Assembly: GCA_001632435.1 (NCBI GenBank)
Contig: KV423927.1
Span: 208,490-272,489 of the forward strand
Reading direction: 5' to 3'
DNA: 64,000 nucleotides
Source of the DNA: Calocera cornea HHB12733
Taxonomy: Eukaryota; Basidiomycota; Dacrymycetes; Dacrymycetales; Dacrymycetaceae
A program made the translations under genes and the position numbers. The notes under the pieces were generated by a model. That model saw nothing but the letters and a program-made list of their open reading frames with translations, did not search any database and was not told the DNA's origin. Positions 36,085 through 47,535 of the stretch are shown one piece after another. Every line of letters begins with the position of its first letter. Position 1 is the first letter of the stretch.

Positions 36085-38012
36085 ATGGCCGCTGTGCATA
36101 CCCCGCTGCTGGAGGGAGAGGCGAAGGAGAGGGGGGAAGATGTGCTCGGGCTCAGCCTCGCTCACCCGGTGCATGAGGACTCGACTAGGCGGGCGATCGT
36201 CGCCAGCTACTGGATCGTCGTCCTCCTCGTCTTCCCCGTCTGGTACTACATGACGAGCATCGAGCGGCTCCCGCTGCCGACCGAGCGGATCGACCTGCTG
36301 GGCCAGAGGGAGGTATGTTCTGCATCTCAATTCAGAAAAAATCCACAGGAGCGCGTGGTGACATTACGGCAGGTGCAGTTTCCGATCAAGATCGACGTGG
36401 ACCTGGGGGACATCGGCGACCTGGAGCTGAGCAGGACGTACCCCCGCAAGCTGGTGGAGGACCTCGCGAGGCTCCGCCAGGGCAGCAGCGGCGAGCTCCC
36501 ACCGTTGGCATTCGACATCGCCATTTCTGCGGGGGAGGATCCGGGGGACCCCTGTACGGATGCGGCGAGCGGGGAGGAGGAGGACTCGTACCGCCTGCAC
36601 TTCCGGACGCAGGATGCCTACCCTATGTTCGCTTCGTGCGGCCGGCACTTGCTCATAGGCGCACGGGATGGCACAGGTGTGTGCATATTACGTTCGCTGT
36701 TGGCTGAGCTCACGCTTGGGCCGCATGTAGACCTCCCGCACTCCGTCGGTGACACACTGCGCGATCTCCTCGCTCCCTACTCGAACTCCCGGCTGCACCC
36801 GCCCGCCGCCGAGTCGCGCATCGCCCAATACTCGCCTACGTACCGGCTTGCGTTTACGCTGCTGAACGAGGACGCTTCTGTGGGCGGAGCCGCGGTAGGG
36901 TGGGAGATCCAGCAGGCTTTGTCCCGTACGGCTACTTCCTCCCACTATTTTTGGTCACGGGTGCTGATGGGGTTGGCAGAATACATACGCCCCACGCTGG
37001 CGCAGCTCAGCGCCCTGCACAACTTCACCATCGAGAGCCAGGTGCAGTACTTCGGCGGGCTGACGTTCGACCCCTTAGGCCCACTCTCTGACGACGACGG
37101 CGTGGAGAGCTGGCGCCTGTCGGAGGAACAGATGTCCGTGTTTGTCAATTCGGCCGAGTGGACTTTAAGTGGGTGTAATACTGTTTCTTGGAAGACGGAT
37201 GCTGACGCGGTGTGCGGCTAGCGTCGGGCGTGTCGAACGACCCTGTGCTGCATTTCATCCTCTTCGTGCCCTCTGCCGACCGCCGGCCATTGTATACCGA
37301 GACCCGGCTGCGCCTGCAGCGCAACGACTCGTTCATCCTCCCGCAATGGGGTGGGGTGGTCATCCACAACCCTTCTGGGCACCACGAGGGAGCTCCCAAC
37401 ACGCTCCTTTCTGCGCACGACCTCGCGGGGCCGTTCAAGGTATTCCGGTCTCAGCTATCGGCCCTGCTGGGCGTACCGCAGTTCCCGCCTCAGGTCGTCA
37501 CCTCAGCCTGGCAGCACAAATCACCCATCACGCCCTGGCAGCTGGACGCGCTCAAGCGCCGCCGCGCACTCGAGAACGTCCGCAACAGCGCAGACGCGCT
37601 GCGGAGCATCGTCAGCCTCGTGAATCAGATCGAGAACATGCCTGTCGGGCAGGACGTGCTCGGGCAGGTGGACGGCGCCCTCGCAGCGCTGGACGCGGTG
37701 AGTCAGCTTCTGATGTGACACCGTCTGACTCTGATGCGACATTATCCTATCGCCTAGACGACGCCGGCCGCGTCCTCATCCTCACTCTCTCAAATCCTCG
37801 CGCACTCCATCGACGCCTTCACCCTCTCCTCCAAAGCCTTCTTCAACCCTGGCATGATCGGCCTGCTCTACTACCCCACCGAGCACAAGTACGCCGTCTA
37901 CACGCCGCTCTTCGCCCCTGTGGCTGTACCACTTATTGTTGCCCTGGTGCGCGAGATCAAGGCTGCGCGGGAGCGGCGGCGCGCTGCTGCTAATAAGCAG
38001 AAGACGGAGTGA
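36085..38012 (+). CDS. GPI17: GPI transamidase subunit Gpi17 / PIG-S
   Basis: ER membrane subunit of the GPI-anchor transamidase. Exons 36085-36312, 36373-36676, 36731-36925, 36980-37168, 37222-37697 and 37758-38012; 548 residues. Family features: an N-terminal membrane helix after a basic residue pair (RRAIVASYWIVVLLVFPVWYY), a large lumenal domain with YSPTYRLAFTLLNED, then LSALHNFTIESQVQYFGGL, NDPVLHFILFVPS, and a C-terminal membrane helix (YTPLFAPVAVPLIVALV) with a basic cytosolic tail. The introns at 36313-36372 and 36677-36730 are in frame and inferred from family spacing; a retained form would add 20 and 18 residues. The other introns are forced by frame. Confidence 0.9.
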
Positions 38013-38382
38013 GCTGTGCCGCACGCTCTGGCCGGTGTAGATAGTGTACAGTATGGTGGGGACTCGGGGCGAGCCGCAGCCCGAGGCAGGAGAGACGCAG
38101 CGGGGGCAGATGGCCGGCAGCGGAAGTTTAGACCCCGCCGCGCGGAGGAGGGCGGATGGCTCCGTGGGCTGGTGCGGCCTCTGCCTCCGTATCGTGTCCT
38201 GCCGCTTCCTCCATTTTCAGCGACGGACCTCTCTTTCGCCCCCTTCCCACCCCCAACAACGCCCCCAACTGCCAAAAACAGCGCCTGCGCAAATCGACAG
38301 CTCGCCACCCTCCCCTTCCTTCGAACAAGATCCAGATCTGGCGCGCTGGGGCCAGCAGCACTGTCCAACATCTTAGTGCCGT
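38013..38382. other. Intergenic region GPI17 / SNT1
   Basis: 370 bp between two plus-strand genes. No gene was seen; it presumably holds a terminator and the SNT1 promoter. Confidence 0.5.
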
Positions 38383-41300
38383 ATGGACGATGGTCGTCTA
38401 CCGGGGACGAGCTCTTCCACACGGTCTCCGCCTGCCCCCGACCGTGAGATCAGCCCGTCTCAGCCGAGGAGACGACCCTCGTACGACGATGAAACGACGC
38501 CAGCAGCGGCCTTTGGTCCTCGGAAGGTGCGTTCGGGTGACTTGTAGAGTGAAAGTGCACCGTAACTCACTCCGTTGTCTCGTGTCTCTAGGACCGATAC
38601 CCGTCGTCACCGACGCGCCATCCCCGAAGCTTACACTCGATCGACGAGGCCGGTCCCTCCAACTACGCCTCCCGCTCGCCTCGCACCGATGTCCGCTCAC
38701 CGCGAGAAGGCGTGTCGCCGCGCACTTGGGAGATGAACAAGTCGCACCGAGATCCGGAGGCGGGATACACCAAGGCGCGGTGGCCGCCTGTGGAGGGTGT
38801 GGTGTACGACGAGCGGAGGGATAGACGAGAAAGCGGGCTGGATGAACGGCGCTGGCCGGAGAAGGAGCGTCCGGCATCAAGAGGGTATGGCGCGAACGGA
38901 TGGCCGGACGATCGGGCGTCGAACGGTCTTCCGAACGGCTACGAGCGGGAAGGTTACGACGACCGTGAGAGGCTAGTGTCTCCCGTAAGAGCACGGTACC
39001 CGCCACCTTCGAATGGATTATACGGAGGTCCACTACCGTATCCGCCTCTCCACTCCCCGAACGGGCACCAGAACGGTTATGAGCTCGAGCAAGCACCGTA
39101 CGAAGCTCGTCGTCCTGCCTCACGTGACCGACCGTACGGCGAGCCGTCGCCGTATTCCACGCCATCCAAGCTCTATCCGAAAGGCGACTACTTTCAGAAT
39201 GGCCATCGGTTTGTTAAGCAGCCGTACTCGACACCAGCGAGGCAATCAAGAACGCCGTCGCCGCCGTCTACCATTGACCTGACGACGCCGCACAAGAGAC
39301 GACTGCAGGCGAGCTCCCCTGAAGACCCACGGACCTTTGTGTCTCCGGCTTTCTCTCGACATTCTGAGGTATCACCATCACCGGAGCTGGAGCCACCTCG
39401 ACGAAACCTCTTTCCAGATGCGGCTCGTCGACAGTCTCCAGCAGCTCGTAGTTCGCTGAGTCGGGAACGTCCCGTCGCGGAATTGCATCCGTCGCCCACC
39501 AAGAGCCCCCTTCCGCAGAAAATCTCACCTGCTCAGGAAGAACCTTTGGTCGAACGTGAAGAGCCACAAGCGCCCGCATCACCTGCTAATGCTTCAGAAG
39601 AGCTTTCACCAATGTCTGAAGTGTCTCCGACTGCCGCTCAAGCGGACGAAACGCCGTCTATTCATGCGCCAGATGGTCATGCCCCGACAACCTCGGAAGA
39701 CGTGGAGATGCTGCCAGGGTCTTCCACTGCTGCAGATTCCCTCGCGGCTGAAGAGGAAGGGGAGACTAAGCCCGCTCCGCAACTGGGAACCATGGGTGTG
39801 GACGTGGAAGAGCAGATGGCCGACGTACCGGCCGAGCCTATCAGACGTACCCCTGAGGAACTCCAGGAGATGGTCAAGATCCTGCAGAGCCGATACAAGT
39901 ACCTCGATCGACAATGGAGGATGCAGACTGAGCGGATTGATCGGATAGTGGAAGGTCGCAAGAAGCGGTTCGCACTCGAGAAGATTACACAGACACCTGT
40001 CACACCCGGGACCGGATTCCTGTTCTCAGATGTCGAGAGTCCCGCTGTGCCAACTCGTTCAAGTCGGCGCAGTGCGGCCAACGTCTTCTTTGGCGATGCT
40101 GTGCGATCTGATCTGGAGATGGAGGCCATCCTGGAGAAGATCCAAATGGAAGAGTCGCAGGACGCTACATTCCGGTCACGATACACGACTGCGAACATTC
40201 CGGACATGGACATCGTCACGGAAGAAGTTGCATCGCCGAAAGTGGATATCTCCCACGAACTGGTCACGAATCCAGAGGATTTCTACGGTGTCAAGGCGAG
40301 CCCTGACCGGTGGACGCCCGAAGAGGAAGAGATGTTCGCCGCGCGATATGCCCAGACTCCGAAGCAGTTCGGCGAAATTGCCGAAGGTCTGGAGAACAAG
40401 ACACCGGGCCAATGTGTCGAGTACTACTATCTCAACAAGCGCGTACTCGACTTCCGCGGTAAATCTACGACTGGGAAACGCAAGGCTGGGAGGAAGGCTG
40501 GAAAAGGGAAAGGGAGATCAATCGTCGCGGACATTCAGGCTGCAGAGGAGAAGGGACAAAAGCAGCCAAGAAGGGAGAAAGCGAAGGAGAAGGTTGCGGA
40601 AGACACGCCTCCAGCGGAGGAAGAGACGACCACGTCGGATGCCGAATCGCCTGGCCAGGCGACGACTCAACTGCCCGAGGTGGAATTCCAAGACAGTCCG
40701 ATGGAGGTTGATAGCACCGAACCTGCATCAGCCGATGTCACCCTTCGCTTGGACACCAAAGCGAGCGATCTGCCAATCATGCCCTTGCCTGGGACAGGCT
40801 CCTATGCTACGACTGGGGTCATGTACGCTTCGCCAAATGATCCTCGGTCGAAGCGTAGTAAGCTCGGCCTTGAAGTCGACTCCGGCACTGCACGTCGGCG
40901 GTCTGCCACATCCAGTTACTGGTCCGTCCAAGAGAAACTCACGGCCGTCACCAGCCACGAGTCTCACGGTCCGAACTACGGCCGGATCGCAGCTGATGTG
41001 GGCTCAAAGACCGCCACGCAGATCCGTAACTTCTTCCAGCACCAGACCGCAGAGTCGATCGCGGAATTATCCTCTAGGGCCAGGGCCGAAGCCGCACCTC
41101 TACCGGGCGACTCCATGATGGATACGGATCCTGGTCCGGAACCGGTCAATCGCTCTCACACGTCTACGCCCCAGCGATGGCAGGCTCATTCTGAGAGGGA
41201 ATCTGTAGCGCCGATACAAGTCAAGTCAGAATATCAGCCCCGAATGGATCAACCCATTGTTCTGCCCTCGATTCCGCCAGCGCCCTATAAGACGGAAGCG

Positions 41301-42404
41301 TTCACCCCAGCAGTCGACGACGAAACGACACGATATTCGGCAGACCCAGGTTCATATGGCGCCTCGAAGCCACTTCATCAGCTGCCTCCCATCTCCAGTC
41401 TACCCTTCGACTCACCATCCACGTTCGGTGACAGGTTTGCTCCTGGCAAGAGCCGGCTGCCTATCAGTCATCTGCTGAATGATGAAGCTTCCAGATCACC
41501 GTCAATAGGCTCAAACACTGGCGTGCGCGACTTCTTCGGCGAGCCGAAGAGGCTCTTGCCTCATGAATTGGAGCCAAGGTCCTCGAGTGGGCGCTTTCCC
41601 ATCCCAATGGATCGAGAATGGCAGGACCGGCGGTCGGATTATGGACCTTCCCGGGCTGCGTCGGTCGACCCAACAGGAGACTACCGTGCTACTCCTCGTG
41701 AGGAATATGGCACATACCCGAGCGGCTTCGCGTCTCACTCTCGTCCTTCCGAGTATGGCCGGCCGGCAGACGCGTATCCCCCCTTCCGACGGGCGGTCTA
41801 CACGCCTGAAGTGCCGGGAGAGTACAGGTACGAACCGGCACGCGTGGGTGTACCGGTGTCATATGGCTCGCTGCCCTCGAGAGAAGGTTGGCCACCTCGC
41901 CCTGTAGACGACTACGCCCTGCGGCACCCTTCTCCCCCGCCATTCAGTCACGGCCATTATCCGGAACGATCTTTACCCCCGATATCCACCGACTTCTACA
42001 GGCGACCGTCTGGACCGCCTGACATGCGACCGCCGTCCGGACGGCCTGACATCTACCCCTATTCGGCCGAGTATCGTCAGCTTTCAGCTCCCTCGCCCCG
42101 CTATCATGATCATTATCGGGAACCCTCAGTGCCGGCGCCTTATGGCACTGGCTACGAAGCGCGTCGCCTCCCTCCTCTCAATCGAGAGTACTCTAGTTAT
42201 CGAACACCGCCCGTGGCGGATAATCCCGTTCCCTCCGGTTATTATGAAGCTCGTCCACCGCCGCCGGACGACTACTACGATCGCCCTTCCGCGCTTCCCC
42301 CCTCTCAACCCACATCCGCATGGCCTGCGGAGCAGGAGCGGCACCGATACCCGTCTGAATACCCAGCCGATTATCATCATGACCGTGGGTATCACGGGCG
42401 CTAA
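38383..42404 (+). CDS. SNT1: SANT-domain corepressor (Snt1 / NCoR-SMRT type)
   Basis: Nuclear protein expected to scaffold a histone deacetylase complex (Set3C in yeast, NCoR/SMRT in animals). Exons 38383-38526 and 38592-42404; 1318 residues. Two SANT domains are visible. The first, at about 620-665, has RWTPEEEEMFAARYAQTPKQ, then IAEGLENKTPGQCVEYYYLN. The second, at about 823-870, has YWSVQEKLTAVTSHESHGPN, then IAADVGSKTATQIRNFFQHQ. Upstream, about residues 425-460, a helical segment (VKILQSRYKYLDRQWRMQTE) fits the conserved region before the first SANT. A basic Lys-rich linker follows SANT1. The ends are disordered, rich in Arg, Tyr, Pro and Ser. The spacing and paired SANT domains distinguish it from Myb activators; assignment to Snt1 rather than a paralogue is by architecture. 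Confidence 0.82.
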
Positions 42405-42648
42405 TCATATTTTCGCCTTTTCGTTTCTCTTCTCGGTGTCGAGTATTTGGGTTCTCGAACTTGCGTTCCTCTTGCGTGAACTTGTCTTGGTGGTCATATC
42501 GAAGCGTCAGAGCATGAATAGTGTATTCACGCCCTATGTATGCATACATCCAATTGTACAACAGCCGTGCTAGGAATAGCAACAATGAACCCCCTGCCAT
42601 TGGGTATTTGGGTATTAATGCAGTGCCTTCCTCGTCCCATCGTCGTGC

Positions 42649-43206
42649 TTAGCGGCGGCCTTCGACCATGATGATGTGATATCTAGCAGGGGTCAGTGAC
42701 GTTCGCTTGGCAAGCACGCTAATGCTTACCCAAACTTTGTCTTCACCAATGGGCTGATGATGGGCTTGTCTGTCGAGGATGGAGTTAGCTCAAAAGCTGC
42801 GTCCTGGAACGCCCCCTGAATCCTTGGTCAGTTTGCCCATCGCACTAGGGATTCGAGTAGACGCACCACCATCGATCCCCTCGTCATCCATCCCAAGCTC
42901 CCTCCAGCCTTTGCCTTATCTTCCGAGTACTCCTCAGCCACCTTGTTGAACTTCTCGCCCGCCTGCAGCTTGGCCAGCGCCTCGAGCGCTTTGCTCTGCT
43001 TCTCGCACAGGATGTGCCGGACCTGGACAGACTGGGCGGGCTTCAGCTCACCCTTGCCTGCTTTGCCCTGCAATGAAACTCCTGTCAATTCCTCTGAAAC
43101 TCGGAACACAATAGTCCCAAATACATGCCTTTGCACCCCCGTCCTTATTCTCCTCTTTGGCAGGTTTCTTGCCATCTTTCGCCGGAGCAGTTGCCTTCTT
43201 GGCCAT
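42649..43206 (-). CDS. Parvulin-type peptidyl-prolyl isomerase (Par14/PIN4-like)
   Basis: Exons 43206-43125, 43060-42867, 42815-42730 and 42682-42649; 131 residues. A Lys-rich N-terminal tail ([20 protein letters not shown]) precedes one rotamase domain: [20 protein letters not shown], then [20 protein letters not shown], then [18 protein letters not shown] and [15 protein letters not shown]. There is no WW domain, which separates it from Pin1/Ess1. Par14 homologues bind DNA and associate with pre-ribosomes (family knowledge). Intron 1 can be read as GT-AG (43124-43061, giving KASGKGELKP) or as GC-AG from 43128 (giving [11 protein letters not shown]); I used the canonical one. It is divergent from RLI1 with 200 bp between starts. 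Confidence 0.88.
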
Positions 43207-43406
43207 TGCAAGGCACACAATTGGCGGACCCTGGTCAGGTCCCGAGGCCCCTCACAATATGACACACGCGATAGCACAGCCACTCACGCCTGACCAGCAT
43301 TGACTCTGTGGGAGGGCGGAGATTTTCGCGCCCAACGACCAGGCATCATCTATACCCATCTCTCGCACGTCTCGCGTTTCTCTCATTACTTCGAGGCTCA
43401 GCAGAG
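43207..43406. promoter_or_regulatory. Bidirectional promoter parvulin / RLI1
   Basis: A 200 bp head-to-head gap between two genes whose family members both act in ribosome production. No TATA box is evident. Confidence 0.5.
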
Positions 43407-45504
43407 ATGGCCGACAAGATTACACGTATTGCGATTGTTGACTCCAATAGGTGCAAGCCGAAGAGGTGCGCACAGGAGTGTAAGAAGGTGTGTGGACGGC
43501 TTGCTTCGTGGCGTGAAGTCGATGCTGATACTGGAGATCGCAGTCATGTCCGGTCGTAAAGATGGGTATGTTCCAAGTGGGCGGTCTTCATTTTACTTGT
43601 ACTGACTGATGTGTAGGCAAGCTTTGTATTGAAGTGAAGCCATCTGACAAAATCGCCTTCATCTCTGAAGTGCTCTGTATTGGATGCGGTATCTGCGTGA
43701 AGAAGTGCGCGATATACATGCTCAGTTTGGATCATCATTCTAATACTGCTCAGGTGCCCATTCGAAGCCATCCAAATCATCAACCTTCCCACCAACCTCG
43801 AGGCTGAGACCACCCATCGTTACACCGCCAACTCCTTCAAGCTCCATCGACTGCCGACACCGCGACCCGGTCAGGTTTTGGGGCTTGTTGGCACGAACGG
43901 TATTGGAAAGAGCACAGCACTGAAGATCTTGGCTGGCAAGCTCAAGCCGAACCTGGGGCGTTACGATGACCCGCCGGACTGGCAGGAGATCCTGCGGTAC
44001 TTCCGCGGCTCTGAGCTGCAGAACTATTTCACCAAGGTGCTGGAGGACAACCTGAAGGCGCTCATCAAGCCGCAGTATGTCGACCACATCCCGCGCGCGG
44101 TGAAGGGCAGCGCGACTGTCTCGCAGATGCTCGACTCTAAGCTCGAAATGGACAACAAGGACCATATCGTGGAGGTGCTGGAGCTGAAGGAGGTGCTGGA
44201 TCGGGATATCAGTGTCCTCTCCGGTGGGGAACTCCAGCGATTCGCGATTGCCATGTCCTGCGTGCAAAGGGCGGATGTGTACGTATGAGCTGCATCATTA
44301 CCCAGGGTCCGCTGACCGAACGTACAGCTACATGTTTGACGAGCCGTCCTCTTATCTCGACATCCGTCAGCGTCTGACAGCCGCTCGCATGATCCGGTCA
44401 CTGCTCGGCGCCGACAGGTACATCATTGCTGTAGAGCACGATCTGTCCGTGCTGGATTACCTCTCCGACTTCATCTGCTGCTTGTACGGCAAGCCTTCCG
44501 TCTACGGTGTCGTCACCATGCCCTACTCGGTCCGGGAAGGCATCAACATCTTCCTCGACGGCTTCATCCCCACCGAGAATCTGCGTTTCCGCGAGGACGC
44601 GCTCACGTTCAAGCTGTCCGAGAATGCCGAGGAAGTCCTGCTCGACCGGACACGGCACTACCAGTACCCGAAGCTGAGCAAATCGCTTGGTAATTTCAAG
44701 CTGGACGTCGAGGCGGGCACATTCACCAACTCCGAGATCATCGTCATGCTGGGCGAGAATGGGACGGGCAAGACGACGTTCGTCCGTCTGCTCGCTGGTG
44801 CCATCGAGCCCGACGACAAGACCCAGGTGCTCAAGTATAACGTCTCACTCAAGCCGCAGAAAATTGCGCCCAAGTTCCCTGGGACCGTGCGGATGCTGCT
44901 GCTCAAGCAGATCAAGGCCGCGTTCATGCACCCGCAGTTCACCTCGGACGTGGTCAAGCCGATGAACATCGAGAGCATCGTCGACCAGGAGGTGCAGACG
45001 CTCTCTGGTGGAGAGCTGCAGCGCGTTGCTATCGTTCTTGCGCTGGGCAAGCCGGCCGACATCTACCTGCTCGACGAGCCCAGTTCGTTCCTCGACTCCG
45101 AGCAGCGTATCACGGCGAGCAAGGTCATCAAGCGCTACATTCTGCACTCCAAGAAGACTGCGTTCGTCATCGAGCACGATTTCATCATGGCAACCTACCT
45201 CGCGGACCGCGTCGTCGTGTTCCAGGGCCAGCCCGCCGTCCATGCGACGGCGACGCCGCCCCAGTCGCTGCTTACTGGCATGAACCAGTTCTTGGCATCG
45301 CTCGAGATCACTTTCCGTCGCGACCCGACCAACTACCGGCCACGCGTGAACAAGTTCGATTCGGTGAAGGACAGGGAGCAGAAGTGTAAGTGTCCTAATG
45401 TTGGGTGTTATTGCAAGTTTCTGACCACAGTCACAGCGAGCGGCAGCTACTTCTTCCTCGAGGACGTTGCCGAGGATCACTCGGCGAACAGGAATAAGAA
45501 ATAG
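43407..45504 (+). CDS. RLI1: ABCE1 / Rli1, ribosome recycling ATPase with Fe-S clusters
   Basis: Splits 80S ribosomes after termination and is needed for ribosome export and initiation. Exons 43407-43487, 43544-43565, 43617-43704, 43754-44278, 44328-45385 and 45437-45504; 613 residues, close to yeast Rli1. The N-terminus carries two 4Fe-4S motifs ([20 protein letters not shown] and [18 protein letters not shown]). Two ABC cassettes follow: Walker [10 protein letters not shown] and GENGTGKTT, two identical LSGGELQR signatures, and Walker [13 protein letters not shown] and [12 protein letters not shown]. The end reads [19 protein letters not shown], as in the family. The 22 nt second exon and several phase-2 junctions are forced by the Cys motifs. 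Confidence 0.97.
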
Positions 45505-47535
45505 ACGAGGAGTGGAGCATGTATCATTAGTTCTGCGGATCGCGTTGTATTCCTGTAGCGGTGATCTCGTATATGGAGAGACAGTCCTTCCTGCGTTACT
45601 AGCGTATAAGTACTAGAACGCGCTGGTCTCCTCCTTATAATAGAGCTGCAGGGCTGTTGTCCGTGATCGTAGCTGGTGTGGACGTCAAGCGACAGCTGCA
45701 GTAACACTGGCAGGCAGAGGGGAATAGAGCCAGGGCTGATGCCAGAAGGTGTTGCCATAGCTGCGAAGCGACCGCACCGAATTGCATGGAGTGCTACAAA
45801 TCTCATTACCCCATAGGAGATAAGAGAAGTCTCCAAGTCGCTTCGGCGCGGTACGCTAGACAGCTTGCACACCAAAGCATGGGCGAGGCCGCAGATGTCG
45901 AGGTCGAGGTCGAGGCCACGCACACCAGGTAGAGCAACGCCTCATATTGTCGCTGCGTCACCGACAGGTTCAGCAGGGCTCGACAAGCACGCCGACCATC
46001 CTGGTGTGGGTGCCACTGACCCAAAGTCATAGCCAGAAGAGGTGGCCGCGGCGCCGGTCCATGGTCGTAAGACGGTGCAGAGCAGAGCACAGAAGGAGGG
46101 GAGGGGCAGGCAGGTCGAGAGCGCACCGAGCCTCGACCACGCATGGGAGATAGCCTCTCACCGCCTGTCGCTTGTAGGGCGAAGGAGTGGGGGTTATGCC
46201 AGGAACCAGTTCGGTGCGGACTGCGAGCTGCCGCCGGGGGAGGGCAGATATCCTAAGCGAGGAGAGGCGCAGTAGAGGAGCAGCAGAGGGTTAGGGACCG
46301 GGGTGCTCTCTAGCGGGGTGCTCTCTGGCGCTCGCACCAGCGGTGGACAAGTCCGTCACAGCTGCCACCATTCCTCGAAAGTTGCGAAGACGATGAGCAG
46401 CAGGACCGGAGACGCACTGGGGAGGGCGACCAGGAGCACCCAACCTCCCTATACAGCCGGCCATATCCAGACAATGAGCCAGGATGATAGGCGAGCGTGT
46501 AACAGAGGAGGAGGAGGGAGAAGGGGAAAGAGGTGCGAAAAGCAGATTTGCGCATCCACGCGAGCCTCATCAGTCATTCGGACATGGTCCGTGCGTACTA
46601 CGCTGCCACCACCCACTCGTCCTTGACGATCCGCACTCCCGACGCACGTGATCCTCCCCTCCGAGTCACCCACCAACGAGTGTGATCTTGATGGGAAGGC
46701 ACGCAGGCAATAGATGAAACGGCGCACGCGTGCGGGAGCAGTCACGTAAATGGCCAGAACGTGGGCTCTGAATGCGAGCGGGAGGAGCATGCGGATGGGG
46801 ATCCGTTTCCGGGCGGGCTTCTTCTCGGTGAAAGAGAGCCCTGGCCCGTGGGCTGGGCGCGCCGTGAATTGAGAAGTGGGAAGAGGGAGGATGATGGGAA
46901 GCGCGCGCAGGATAGGATCATGGCCCGCCGTGGATGACGTATTTCCATATCTGTCCAATGTCCGACTTTTTCGCCCAGCCAGCGCCCGAGCGAGCGCTCG
47001 CTCCATAGATAGCCAAGTTGGCTGGGTGGGGGGCAGAAAACAACACAGTGACCTCATTAGGAACGGCACTGACCCAAATGTGCGGGCCAGTGGGTGCACG
47101 TGGCGTGTCTTAGGCTCGACCGCCCCCAAGCCCGCGCCCAGCTCATCGGGGCCCATCAGCAGCGAGCGCCACTGGCTGCCCGAGGCGGGCTGACCGTCCG
47201 CTGTCGTCGGTGTCACCGTGGCAGGATTGCCCTTCTGAGCGAGATTACACCCAGCGCGAGGCGGCCCTGGCCTCTTGCCCGTTTAGGATACACCCCTTGC
47301 TTTTGCCCACCCAGCCTGCCTCTGCGACGTATCCAAACTAGATCCGGGCGACAATCCTCTCTTCTACTACCACTACCAGCCAGCGAGCACCCTCGTATCA
47401 CCCCGCTCTCCCCCCCTCTTCCGCGCTGTCCCCATCCCGCATACATCGACACCACCACCTGCATATAACACCCTCCTCCCCGTAGCAACCTTATCGACCA
47501 CCCTCCGTCCAGCCCCTGCGCATACACACCGCAGC
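45505..47535. other. 2 kb intergenic region containing a dispersed repeat
   Basis: No gene is recognised. The copy at 45673-46650 of the dispersed repeat (see repeat entry) fills half of it. The remaining 0.9 kb upstream of TPS2 is probably its promoter and 5' UTR; it is C/T-rich in the last 250 bp before the ATG. Confidence 0.5.
45673..46650 (-). repeat. Dispersed repeat, copy 1 (minus orientation)
   Basis: The reverse complement aligns along its whole length with 58274-59239. Shared words in the same order are GCACGGACCATGTCCGAA, GCAGCTCGCAGTCCGCACCG, CACCCACACCAG, GGTGACGCAGC and TAGCGTACCGCGCCGA. Identity is clearly above background but degraded by many substitutions and small indels. 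No transposase or reverse transcriptase motif is present, and no terminal repeats were found by eye. It is likely an old non-autonomous element or an LTR-like fragment. Confidence 0.75.

Noticed and set aside
46449..47216. Minus-strand open frame of 255 codons upstream of TPS2
   Set aside because: Partly inside the dispersed repeat, with no domain, no spliced continuation and a composition like random GC-rich DNA.
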